A stretch of 10,521 nt of DNA from Euperipatoides rowelli (GCA_003024985.2 PXIH01S0036419.1), one strand, 5' to 3'; positions 1 to 7,721 are shown, counted from the stretch's first letter. Notes: generated from the sequence alone by a model not told the origin. Numbers and translations: made by a program.

Positions 1-41
1 TTTCTTTCCTTTTTTTCTTTATATTTTTTTATCTGTCTGTA

Positions 42-165
42 ATGGTGAGTTATTTACCAAGAACAAACAGAAAATTTAATTTTTGTTCATTAAATGTCAG
101 AGGGGTTTGGTAAATAAAAGAAAAGTGTTCACTAGGCATTATATGGTTAAATACATGGATTATGT
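42..165 (+). pseudogene. Endonuclease N-terminal start of the L1/Tx1-like ORF
   Basis: An ATG at 42 opens a frame of 23 codons ending in SLNVRGVW and a TAA at 111-113. The LNVRG motif is the usual first beta-strand of the apurinic-like endonuclease in L1/Tx1 ORF2 proteins, normally found within the first few dozen residues, so this ATG is a credible original start. One frame over, the following bases read NKRKVF, which fits the usual residues after LNVRG and suggests a one-base shift near 108-115. Similarity then fades, and from about 151 the sequence belongs to the CR1-like element. The catalytic glutamate segment that should follow (LQET-like) is absent here and is not found at the other side of the insertion either, so some endonuclease sequence has been lost. 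Confidence 0.55.
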
Positions 166-1163
166 ATTAAGCCTGATACAGTAGCTGCTATTATCATAAC
201 AGATTTTGTTAAGGCTTATGATAGTGTTGACCATCTTGTATTCATCGATGCTCTTAAAAAATTAAATGTTCCTTTGGCAATCATACTGTGGATGAAATCA
301 TTTGTGTCTAATAGACTGCAAATTATAAAATTGCCACAAGATAATATTTCCAAGGTATATAGTTGTAGTAATGGAGTCCCTCAGGGATCTGTCCTGGAAG
401 GACTTGTCTTTATGATTACTATGGATAATCTTGCTAGAAACATTTCACCGAGATACAAATATATAGATGATTTAACAGTTGTGTGCAGTGGAGAAAAGGA
501 TAAAATAGAAGCTGAAGCTCAACGAATTGCTGAAATTATAGATGAAGACTCAAAGGACTGTGGTATGATTGTAAATCCAAAAAANTNTAATATATTAATA
601 CACAATTTCTCTAGAAGAATAATAGATATTAATATTACTGTACAAAGTGAACAAAGAACAAAGTCATGTAATGTTTTAGGTATTACAATACAGGACAATT
701 GCAAATGGGGCTTGCATATTGAAAAAATATTAAAAAATGCTTATAAAATTTTTTATATGATATATAAGCTCAAAAGACTTAAGGCCAGCACTGATATATT
801 AATAGGTGTTTATACAAGTTTTATGGGAATATTGCACAGAATTATGGTCTAGTTCAATCACTAAACAACTTAGTAGAGAGATTGAAACAGTACAAAGAAG
901 AGTATTAAATATTATTTTTGGTTTTAATGGTGATAAATACTTGGATTTGTTAAAAATAGNTAAGTTAGATACTTTAGAAACTAACAAAATTTGCTGTGGA
1001 TTTTTTTGACAAAAATCTAGATTTTCTACCGGTAAAAAAATAGGTTATTTCTGGACATAATACCAGAACTGCTAACAAACATTACAACAAATATATAAGG
1101 ACAGAAAGGTATAGAAAATATGTGGTACCAACAATGATTAAACTAATTACTGATAATTTATGA
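151..1163 (+). pseudogene. CR1-like reverse transcriptase fragment (RT palm to C-terminus)
   Basis: The RT copies element RNA into DNA at the target site. The first frame is open from 151 to 852 (about 233 residues). Its ATG at 274 is internal and has no meaning as a start. Motif A reads TDFVKAYD, with the catalytic Asp at about residue 18. GVPQGSVL lies at about residue 75, and motif C reads YIDD at about 104-107, so both catalytic aspartates survive. LGITIQDN follows at about 176. A frameshift near 806-840 moves the reading to the frame ending at 1009 (YCTELWSS, then QRRVLNIIFGF). A second shift near 1008 leads through one TAG at 1041-1043 to the terminal RTERYRKYVVP block and the stop at 1161. 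Unresolved bases lie at 585, 587 and 960. The long open first frame suggests a younger copy than its host element. Confidence 0.75.
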
Positions 1164-1368
1164 TAGTTGATAGGATTAGAATAAATGTAAGGGTAGATAA
1201 TTCTTATTCCCTTAGTTAAGTTATATATTGTTTCTTACCTTTGTTTTAACGTAAATGTAAATAATCAATAATTAAGCTAATGATATATAAATAAATATTT
1301 GTAATAAGCTTCTAAATCTGTAAAGGTCTAAGGAGCTTATGTAGTGTAAAATTGTATTTGATACTGTT

Positions 1369-1382
1369 TGTGTGTGTGTGTA
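1369..1382 (+). repeat. (TG)n microsatellite in the 3' UTR of the CR1-like element
   Basis: Seven TG dinucleotides in a row, about 20 bases before the (ATA)n tail. It is probably replication slippage within the inserted copy. Confidence 0.7.
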
Positions 1383-1401
1383 TGCAAGTAAATAAACGCT
1401 C

Positions 1402-1421
1402 ATAATAATAATAATAATAAT
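1402..1421 (+). repeat. (ATA)n 3' tail of the CR1-like element
   Basis: Six to seven ATA units follow a GTAAATAAACG stretch and mark the 3' end of the inserted element. Sequence resembling the L1/Tx1 endonuclease resumes after it. TAA-type 3' tails are known for some non-LTR groups (the Drosophila I factor is the classical case), so the tail alone does not decide the clade. Confidence 0.65.
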
Positions 1422-1498
1422 TGCCAAGAAATTAATTACCCTCATGCCAAATTTATGTTTTTTGAAGGAAATGAAGGTTAAGTTAGCAGGCCAAAAAA

Positions 1499-2206
1499 AA
1501 TTTATGGAGTAGGCTAAGTCGACCGTTTCAAGTCTATGAAGCTAGAGCTGAAACAGCCAAAGCTAGTATGGCAATATTAGTAAGGCATAACTTTATATGT
1601 AATGCACAGAATGTTGTGACATTAGATGAAAGATTAATGTATACGGTGGCAGAAAATTAATTAGGCAAAATTAAGGAACTAGCAGTTGATAATGTAATTG
1701 TAATTGATGACTGGAATATTTATAATGACAGCAAGCAGAAGGTATTTGAGAAGTTCCTGGATAGGTGTGGATTATTGGACTTCACAGTGGTCAATAAAAT
1801 GCAGGACTGTCCAACTAGAGTCACCAAATATGGGAAGAGTAATAGTATAAATAGGGTTGCAGTAGACAAAGTGTTGAGCTATGGCTTAGAAATGAAACTA
1901 TCTTTATACCCATGTACTGATCATGTATTAATTAATTGTTGTATGGTATACATTAATAGTGAAACAGTTTTTAAAAATGTTAGAGGATATATCCCGAAAT
2001 AGGATCAGAAAGTGATTATCACAGCCTTGATGGAGCTAAATTCTCAATTTGATAATTTACAGATACTGGTCCAGCTGTGTGTTGGTCTTAAGGAAGTGGC
2101 ATATAGAACAACTGCTGAAAAGCAGGTGATTGATAACAGAAAGGTTATTATTGAATTAAAAAAGTTGTATGATTGGGTAAATGAGAAGTTTGGGGGAGGG
2201 GAATAG
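1499..2206 (+). pseudogene. L1/Tx1-like endonuclease domain, remainder, plus linker
   Basis: One frame runs from about 1499 to 2206 with stops only at 1658-1660 and 2000-2002. The first part (around MAILVRHNF and DERLMYTVAEN) fits the middle strands of the apurinic-like endonuclease that nicks target DNA. VIVIDDWNIYND occupies the place of the usual GGDFN motif and keeps the Asn but not the first Asp environment. TRVTKYGKSNSINRVAVDKVLS matches the SRIDR-type strand, and TDH at about 1917-1925 stands for the usual SDH with the catalytic His. The segment around the usual YAPN motif, between 1660 and 1690, is missing, which indicates a deletion. The 2012-2206 part (KKLYDWVNEKFGGGE) is the helical linker before the RT. 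It is non-functional given the stops and lost motifs. Confidence 0.7.
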
Positions 2207-2305
2207 TGATCATGGTGGAGTGGTAGGAGTCAAGGGGAGAATAAAGTATTTCATAGGGGTTATGCAAGATAATTTATTATATAAGCTAGGCAAGAATATA
2301 CAACT

Positions 2306-3430
2306 ATGAATACGCCTAGGAATATATTATATAAATGGTTAAGGGAGAACAAGAAAATGTCAGAAGCGGACGTGTTGAATGATGGTAAGCAGATAATTTG
2401 TGATAAATTGTTAATGTGATGCAAAAGCATAATCTGGAGGGTGTTGTCTATAATAATAGATGGGAAAAGGTTAGAAAGTATGGTGAATTTTATGTGATTA
2501 AGCTGAATAGATTTTGGCAAGAGAAAGCAGGTGAGAGAGTGGAAGTAGAGATAGATGAAGATTTTATGAATGCTAGTATCACAATGGAGGAGTTAAAAGA
2601 GGTGATAAAGGATTATAAGAAATTTGCTTCACCGGGGCCAGATGGTATCACTATTGAATTTTATAAGAATGTAAATATTAAAGGTTCTGTTATCATACTA
2701 TAATTATATTTTTGATATGGGGAGAGAAGAAACGTTTATGAAGAAGCATGATATAGGGTTTTTAAAGATGTTTCTGAAGCAAACAGGTAGTACTAAGGCA
2801 GTAAATATTGATTGCATAAGACCATTATCGTTAATGAATCAAGATATAAAGATTATATCCAAAATTATGTTATTGAGGATCAATGAGTACTTAAATCAGA
2901 TTCTGCCAACAAATGTATATGGGATACGGGGTAGGAGTATTCAAAGGGTGTTAACATTTAATGAGAATAATAGAAAATCAAGGCAAAATCCAATGTTATT
3001 CAGGGCTGACATGAGAAAAGCGTTGACAAAGTGTCTGTTGATTATCTTACATATTTAGTTTTGAAGTATTTGGGGTAACAATAAAACCACAAGGCTTATT
3101 GTGATTTAGATTAGAGACAAAAGTGTTGCATTTTTGAACAAGAAGGTACATGCTGATTTCACTTCATTAAAAGACTCTTTGCTGCAGGGCTCTCCCCTGT
3201 CAGAATCTTTATACTCATTGCATGTCATAGACCTAATTTTTAAGTTGGTAAGCCACTAAGGGAGTTGAGTTGATGGGAAAATTAGAAGTGATTAAGACCA
3301 TATCATATATAGGTGATATTTCAGTGTTCTTTTCTAACAATAGTGAGTTTCAGAAGATTTTAACAATTTTTAATTAATCTAAGCAAATGACGGGTCTGAA
3401 ATTAATCTGGAGAAGTCATATGTATTTGAT
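2306..3430 (+). pseudogene. L1/Tx1-like reverse transcriptase domain, frameshifted
   Basis: The pre-RT helix region (KWLRENKKMSEADVL) starts near 2306 in the same frame as the endonuclease and ends at a TGA at 2417-2419. The frame then shifts to 2416-2703, which carries the N-terminal RT signature SPGPDGITIEFYK. The next frame, 2717-3058, carries IRPLSLMNQDIKIISKIMLLRI and motif A as RADMRKA, with the catalytic Asp at 3008-3010. After another shift near 3020, LLQGSPLSESLY at about 3179-3214 corresponds to the QGCPLS motif. Motif C at 3306-3317 reads YIGD instead of YADD, so the first catalytic aspartate is replaced by glycine. NLEKS-like residues follow (about 3405). At least four frame changes and several stops make it inactive. 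Identification as RT is firm. Confidence 0.85.
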
Positions 3431-4243
3431 ATGAGGGAAGGAAGGGTAAAGCCATTTAATAATCTTAATGGGACACATTCCAAAATATTAAGGATTATGT
3501 TTCCAATTAAAGGAGTAGGGGGATTGGCTAAGATTGTGGTGGGAGGGATGATTGTAGGTATTACATATAAGTTGGGGAAAATAGCACTGGCAACTAAAGA
3601 CTGGCAAGAAAGAGTAAGAATGATAAATACTATTGTGGTCTCAAGGTTTATTTTTTATATGCCATTAAGCAGGGAACTTTGCATAGGATTTATAGAAGGG
3701 AACTTTGCATAGGATTTATAGGTTATACTCGGATTGTATTTTGAGGAAATACAAGATATTGGCTATTCACAAAGCATATTATCCAGAGAAGAAGGGAGGG
3801 TTACAATTACTTAACATGAAATTACTGAATAGGATGATTATGCATAATATGATTTGGAAGAATAGTTCTAATTTAAAAGTTGTTAGTAGGTTTCTATTGC
3901 ACCCTAAGTTGCCAACAGATCAACTGGTAAACAAAATTGATTTCAAATTATTTTGAAATCAAGACAAGGAAAATTCTCAAATGATAAAATATGGGGTGTT
4001 TTTCACAAGGGTGATGAGAAATGATATGGGGTATATGACTTATAGGAATAGAATGGTCAATTTAAAAGGAGTTAAAAAATATAATTTATCTGACAATTTG
4101 GACAATTTTGTCTATAAGTGTAGACTGAAAATTTTTCCTAAGAAGGTTGAGTTAATGCAGAGGAATATATTGAAGGATGGTGATTTGATGTGTGTATTGT
4201 GTAAAGATGAAAGTAAACTATGAGGCATTGGTTTTCAGATTGC
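3431..4243 (+). pseudogene. Post-RT region and CCHC-like knuckle of the L1/Tx1-like ORF
   Basis: The 3431-3712 frame (KILRIMFPIKGVGG, then ATKDWQERVRMINTIVVSRFIFYMPL) matches the region after the RT where an LGI-type strand is followed by a helix of the W..R...I...V pattern. It runs into a tandem duplication at 3671-3721. The text continues in another frame at 3705-3956 (YYPEKKGGLQLLNMKLLN), corresponding to the usual GGL.l.dl block. A TGA at 3954-3956 separates this from 3981-4223. There, Cys codons at 4191-4193 and 4200-4202, followed after a one-base shift by His (4226-4228) and Cys (4241-4243), form a C-x2-C...H-x4-C knuckle as found near the C-terminus of many L1/Tx1 ORF2 proteins. Removing the duplication alone would not restore frame, so at least one extra indel is present. 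Confidence 0.7.
3671..3721 (+). repeat. Exact tandem duplication, 26-bp period
   Basis: A 25-base stretch beginning AGGGAACTTTGCATAGG at 3671 recurs exactly at 3697, one base apart. It falls inside the decayed ORF at the point where the two frames meet, and 26 is not a multiple of three. Confidence 0.95.
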
Positions 4244-4308
4244 ATGATGATTAGGCCAGTCATTATAGATTACTGTCGTAAATTAAAAGGATTATTTGAT
4301 ATTTCTAA

Positions 4309-4452
4309 GTTTTTTAGTGCATTGAATTGAATTATCTTGCCAAATGATAGTGTCTTTCTGAGCCTGGAATGTTTTTTAGTGCATTGAATTGAATTATCTT
4401 GCCAAATGATAGTGTCTTTCTGAGCCTGGAATGTTTTTTAGTGCATTGAATT
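4309..4452 (+). repeat. Exact tandem duplication, 62-bp period, about 2.3 copies
   Basis: Units begin with GTTTTTTAGTGCATTGAATT at 4309, 4371 and 4433. The first two are identical over all 62 bases, and the third stops after 20 bases. The repeat lies in the C-terminal part of the L1/Tx1-like ORF, just after the knuckle. No divergence between units in an otherwise heavily mutated element points to a recent duplication or an assembly artefact. Confidence 0.95.
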
Positions 4453-4760
4453 TCCATATAATACAGTAAGAGTGTTTAAATACATAATGTCAGTTCTATT
4501 TGCGATCTGGAAGAACAGATGTGCTATAGTATTTAAAGGGTTTGTAAAAAACATGGATAATCAAACTCTGGGGCAATAATATTGCAACACCTATCTAGTA
4601 AAGATATGTTTTGTATGGGCGAGGGGGAGCTCAACAAGTTTTAGATGGTAGGGTTATAAACTTAGTATTGTAGAACATTGGCTGTCAATACAGGCAATCA
4701 TACATGTAGAAGATGTTGAAATTGATGTAAGTTATTTTTCGTTTGTATTCAATGGATTTT
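4453..4760 (+). pseudogene. C-terminal segment of the L1/Tx1-like ORF
   Basis: The frame reading RVFKYIMSVLFAIWKNRCAIVF (the tryptophan at 4508-4510) matches the late C-terminal helix of L1/Tx1 ORF2 proteins, where an AIW..R pattern follows the zinc knuckle by roughly 80-100 residues. It ends at a TAA at 4577-4579. Similarity is weak after that. The bases to about 4760 are consistent with the last residues and a short 3' UTR, with another frame reading DVSYFSFVFNGF before a stop at 4759-4761. Confidence 0.55.
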
Positions 4761-4795
4761 AATAATGTTGTACACTATAGAATTTACTTTACTTT

Positions 4796-4833
4796 TAATA
4801 AAAGAAAAAATAAATAAATAAATGAAGGAAAAA
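4796..4833 (+). repeat. A-rich 3' tail with (AAAT)n of the L1/Tx1-like element
   Basis: TTTTAATAAAAGAAAAAATA followed by three AAAT units and another A-run closes the element. The start resembles the A-rich stretch at 5905-5937 read on the minus strand, supporting the view that both are element 3' ends. Confidence 0.6.
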
Positions 4834-4835
4834 AA

Positions 4836-5475
4836 TTTAGTTTTTATATTTGTCAATTGACATTTTTTTGTGACGTGAATGTGTTTATTAAATAATTTAT
4901 ATTGCATATTTTTAAAAAATCGAGGATAATGTAAGCTCAAAAATTNTTTCAACAGTAGATAGAAGCCATGTGGGAGGGGTGATTCCCCCACCCCAACTAA
5001 ATAACATAAAATATAATATTACAAAAATAGGAGTTTTAAAATATAATTACATTAATAAAATATATTTATTCATTTGCCAAGTCAAATCTCTTAATTTTAA
5101 CGCTATTTTTTTTTTTTAAAATTTAAATAAATCCTATATTATTATTGGATTGTAATAAGGTTTTTATATAATAAGGTTGATCCAAAAAAAATTAAATTAT
5201 GTAATTACCCATTAAATTATTAATCAAGATACCTTATTAAAATGTCATAAGATAATTATTATGAATAAATTGATTCCAATAATAGATGTGTTTTATTAAC
5301 ATCTTATATTTTTGGAATTAAAAAGCGCTCAATACAAACTGCACTTATTAACTATAATATTTATGTACCATGCAAGTAAGATGAGTTGTGTTAAAACTAA
5401 AGGAAATAAATGCAAATTTATATGGCGGGGAAGAGGGGGTGGGGCTATAATTTTGTTAATGTAGATTATTTGCAG
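4836..5475. other. AT-rich spacer without recognisable gene
   Basis: Both strands are full of stops and I recognise no coding or RNA gene. Two G-rich islands stand out: 4972-4994, where G-runs face C-runs as an imperfect hairpin, and 5424-5444, with three runs of four or five G. One unresolved base lies at 4946. A T10-type run lies near 5107-5118. Confidence 0.6.
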
Positions 5476-5752
5476 TACATGATATTGGAATCAATAAAAC
5501 TACTTTTTAAAGGTTGAATCTGATTAATACAAAGGGATGGCCTTTCTTAATAATAAGAATCATTCTAACTACAGACATCTATCATTCAGCACATCAGGGT
5601 TAAATGCTTTTGTTGTTAATATATTTCATATATCTGCTTTAATTATACCTGGGGTTTGGATGATTGGAAAAACAGATAAAATTAATATAATTTCCTATAT
5701 TGGAGATTTTTCTATTTTTGTGTCATCCTATATGGAATTAAAAAGAATGTAG
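5476..5752 (+). pseudogene. Second L1/Tx1-like reverse transcriptase fragment
   Basis: The open frame 5537-5752 reads FLNNKNHSNYRHLSFSTSGL near its start and INIISYIGDFSIFVSS near its end. It parallels the element upstream, where FLNKKVHADF precedes the QGSPLS motif and TISYIGDISVFFSN holds motif C. The spacing between the two blocks is similar in both copies. The QGCPLS motif itself has decayed here (STSGLNAFVVNIF). Motif C is YIGD at 5696-5707, with glycine in place of the first aspartate, the same change as in the other copy. The ATG at 5537 has no meaning as a start. Bases 5476-5536 may hold more of the fragment but similarity is not clear. The parallel to the other copy is my alignment by eye; a true RT origin is likely but not certain. 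Confidence 0.6.
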
Positions 5753-5904
5753 CCTATGGTATAATAAAATAGTTTTACGAAATGATGGGTTCTAGAATAT
5801 TTAATTAATAATGTACATTATCAGATGTAGGTTTGTTTTTGTTTTACTTTCACCCAACATAAATGTTTATGATGTTGCAGTATTAGCATTAGAATTCATT
5901 ATTT
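5753..5904. other. Short AT-rich spacer
   Basis: No coding signal is visible. It contains one copy of the TTCACCCA octamer (5849-5856) and an AATGTAGCCTAT variant at 5746-5757 that spans its left edge. Confidence 0.5.
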
Positions 5905-6531
5905 GTTTTTTTTATATTTTCTTTTCTTTTAATTAAACATTTAGACATTGTTTATATACCAGTTTATTCTAACTCAATCACAACAAAATACTTAATGTGA
6001 ATTTTTTATTATTCTCAAAACAAAACACAGGTAAACATTATTAAATAGTAAACTCTGGGTAAGATTAGACATATTAGTTTCATTAGGAAACTAAAACTGT
6101 TGAAAACAGAACAAAGGTAAATAATGCAGATCTAAAAAACAATATTTCTTTAAAACAATCTTAATATTTGTGACAGGGTTTATCCTAATAGCCTCAAAGA
6201 TAAACTGGCATCTGTTTGTCCTTATTGCATTATCTAAGTATAGCTTAGCTTTACTTAGATAATTTAATAAAATCATATTTTGAAAGTTTTGATATCTGTT
6301 CAATGTGTTCATGTCTAAGTACAATAAATTAGCAATCCAATTACATACACTCAACTAAGGAGGGCGTACAAAAATAAAATTGTCCAAATCTTCTGGAAAA
6401 GAACAGAACTCACAAATAGAAGTCATAATAAAATTATATATTTCAGTGAGTCTTACCTTAGTGGAGAGCGCACCATATATTATCTTAATCGTGAAATCAA
6501 TCATATTAGTAATATTGTCTTTTATCTTTTT
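5905..6531 (-). mobile_element. Minus-strand 3' fragment of an L1/Tx1-type retrotransposon
   Basis: Read on the minus strand, a C-terminal ORF2-type coding remnant (6531-6091) is followed by about 150 bases without coding signal. It then reaches an A-rich stretch (TTAATTAAAAGAAAAGAAAA and onward) at about 5937-5905, which would be the 3' tail. The fragment is strongly 5'-truncated. It faces the plus-strand RT fragment at 5476-5752 tail to tail, so the two are separate insertions or a later rearrangement. Confidence 0.5.
6091..6531 (-). pseudogene. C-terminal ORF2 region (post-RT, CxxC) of an L1/Tx1-type element
   Basis: A single minus-strand frame of about 145 codons is interrupted only by one TAG at 6357-6355. 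The first part reads FTIKIIYGALSTKVRL, matching the usual 'W..i.....pt..rl' block before the zinc knuckle. CEFC at 6414-6403 with FPEDLDNFIF follows the usual C-x2-C...pEd..H.f pattern, but the expected His is Asn and the last Cys appears to be Arg. After the TAG the frame continues with YLSKAKLYLDNAIRTNRCQF, matching the C-terminal 'aK..I...R' helix. The length from CxxC to the end (about 110 residues) fits such proteins. The intact frame suggests a fairly young or slowly decaying fragment, but the knuckle residues are lost. Confidence 0.6.
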
Positions 6532-6546
6532 TTTTTTTTTTTTTTT
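6527..6546. repeat. Homopolymer T20 (A20 on the minus strand)
   Basis: Twenty consecutive T. On the minus strand this is an A20 run immediately 5' of the retrotransposon fragment, so it may be the poly(A) tail of another minus-strand retroposed sequence, or a slippage tract. An 8-bp-stem hairpin (6556-6576, loop ACGGG) sits next to it. Confidence 0.8.
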
Positions 6547-6576
6547 AAAAAATCTTCTCTTCAACGGGTGAAGAGA

Positions 6577-7011
6577 TTTATTTTTTTGAGGTTAATCAAA
6601 TTAAATACACCATAAAATTTTAATAATACACAAGAAACAGGTTCCTAAGATGTTAACAAGGGCAGAGTACTTGGTAAAACTTGGTTACAGCTAGGGAAAA
6701 AACCATTCCATAACTGCCCAAGCCAGGGTGCGAACCTGTACACCTCAGCATATGCCTTCGGTTCATCAAGCGGAAGCAAATCCATGAACCAAGACTTTAT
6801 TGTCTTCTTTCACCCAGATTCTAACTTCTAATTTCCGGAATATACTGTACATCCTGTACAAATCATACTTAAATATTAGATCTTTCCGACCTGCCAGGAA
6901 TAATGAAAACAATGTGCAATTTTTTTAAAAGATATGTTTCAGCCCAGTGGGTGAAAACAAACTTTATATAAGTCAAATGTTTAACATGCTTTAGATATGT
7001 GCACATCAGAG
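6577..7011. other. Non-coding stretch with T-arm-like motif and AATAAA on the minus strand
   Basis: No long frame is present. On the minus strand, 6739-6723 reads ACAGGTTCGCACCCTGG, which folds as a tRNA T-arm (four pairs, TTCGCAC loop) and resembles an RNA polymerase III B box. No good A box is found about 45 bases upstream, so a tRNA-derived SINE remnant is possible but not shown. GGTTCAT (6760-6766) pairs with ATGAACC (6784-6790). An AATAAA hexamer lies on the minus strand at 6801-6796 and could serve the candidate exon at 7073-7012. Confidence 0.3.
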
Positions 7012-7073
7012 TTATGATTTACGCTTCTTCACTGTAGTATCATCCATCCATGTTTCAATGTCCTTGTTGACAA
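7012..7073 (-). other. Candidate 3'-terminal coding exon, unknown protein
   Basis: After an AG at 7075-7074 (minus strand, TATATTTACATAG), 62 bases read as VNKDIETWMDDTTVKKRKS followed by TAA at 7014-7012. The composition is less AT-rich than its surroundings, and an AATAAA lies about 210 bases downstream on the same strand, as expected for a terminal exon with a 3' UTR. I do not recognise the protein. Against it: the pyrimidine tract before the AG is poor, no upstream exon is clear, and the ETW.....T.....K pattern could also be a shard of a retrotransposon RT. The unspliced frame opens only seven codons further upstream, after a TAA. Confidence 0.2.
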
Positions 7074-7075
7074 CT

Positions 7076-7721
7076 ATGTAAATATAGCCTACATCTTATT
7101 TGCTTTTAGCCAATGTTTCTGCAAATGAGAAAAATCCCCTGGTGCATAATCAATATGAAATAGGTTGAACACCCGCAGCACCCGACCTCATTATAGGCTC
7201 AAGCATGACACCAATCAAAACAAAACAACCACAGCACCTTGGTAATCTGCAATTTTTGTTTTACAAAATTAAATACAGCATGCCATACTTCAATGCATTT
7301 TCTTACCTTTTATTTTATTTATTTTCATACTCTTTTAGTGTTTTTTTGCAAACATTTTTTTTTTACAAAAATTTATAGTCTATAGCTTCCTTGACCTTTA
7401 TCTTGCCACTGAAGGTGTGCTTAATGATAATCTTTAAATATTGTCACTTAAAAAAATAAGTCATTTTAATATTATTAGAAATCTATAAATCTTTTGGTTC
7501 ACACTAGAACTACTACCTAGAAATTTCCATTCCCATCTTCCAAAGTCAAAAGCTAAATGTTCAAAGATCAAGTTGGAAAAAGGCATTCATATTGTCAAAA
7601 TTGTATTTATGTTGTTTTCTAGTTATTTATGCCAAATTGTTCTCTTTTGATATGTAATTGTCTTAAAGAATGTGAATAATTAATTATTAATTGGTAAATA
7701 AATGTACATGATACTTTATTT
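7076..7721. other. AT-rich spacer, no gene recognised
   Basis: No frame with coding character longer than about 35 codons is seen on either strand. The subregion 7165-7260 is less AT-rich and has a minus-strand open stretch of 31 codons preceded by an AATTGCAG acceptor-like sequence, which is too little to call an exon. One AATATAGCCTAC motif lies at 7081-7092. The last 60 bases (GTAAATAAATG and onward) look like the 3' UTR of a retroposed sequence ending in the tail at 7722-7748. Confidence 0.45.

Larger units (their letters stand above)
151..1421 (+). mobile_element. 5'-truncated CR1-like non-LTR retrotransposon
   Basis: This copy begins inside the RT domain, just before motif A. It runs through the RT palm, thumb and C-terminal region to a stop at 1161-1163, then about 240 bases of 3' UTR containing a (TG)n stretch at 1369-1382 and AATAAA at about 1391, and ends in a (ATA)n tail at 1402-1421. 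Five-prime truncation with a simple-repeat 3' tail is the usual product of target-primed reverse transcription. The protein pattern (GVPQGSVL, Y-x-DD-L-T, LGITIQDN, YCTELWSS, QRRVLNIIFG, RTERY) matches the CR1/L2/Rex1 side of non-LTR elements and differs from the flanking L1/Tx1-like element. I see no convincing target-site duplication. The 5' border is uncertain by about 20 bases. Confidence 0.7.
1..4835 (+). mobile_element. Decayed L1/Tx1-group non-LTR retrotransposon, interrupted by another element
   Basis: The domains of a single non-LTR ORF2-type polyprotein can be followed in order on the plus strand: endonuclease start, endonuclease body, linker, reverse transcriptase, post-RT region, a C-x2-C...H...C knuckle, a C-terminal segment and an A-rich tail. 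The RT signature SPGPDGITIEFYK and the block RPLSLMNQDIKIISKI are typical of the L1/Tx1 side of non-LTR elements, as is the LNVRG endonuclease start. The reading frame is broken many times by stops, single-base shifts and two tandem duplications, so the copy cannot be active. Bases 1-41 are pyrimidine-rich leader, and no ORF1 is visible, so the 5' end probably lies outside the window or is truncated. The 151-1421 interval belongs to a different, inserted element. The assignment to a non-LTR element is solid; the exact clade is inferred from motifs only. Confidence 0.85.

Noticed and set aside
2260-2520. 86-codon minus-strand frame
   Set aside because: It lies opposite the recognisable RT and linker of the plus-strand element, so it is an antisense shadow.
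4617-5444. Similarity between the G-rich stretches near 4617 and 5424 as evidence for another element copy
   Set aside because: Only about 15 bases agree, and the order relative to the RT fragment at 5537 would be wrong.
5476-6531. Twin-priming (5' inversion) origin for the facing plus and minus L1/Tx1-type fragments
   Set aside because: Twin priming would put the inverted 5' part beyond the sense 3' part, away from the tail. Here the two fragments meet tail to tail, so separate insertions or a later rearrangement fit better.
6380-6571. 63-codon plus-strand frame with a hydrophobic stretch
   Set aside because: It is the antisense shadow of the minus-strand retrotransposon remnant; its phenylalanine run is the T20 homopolymer.
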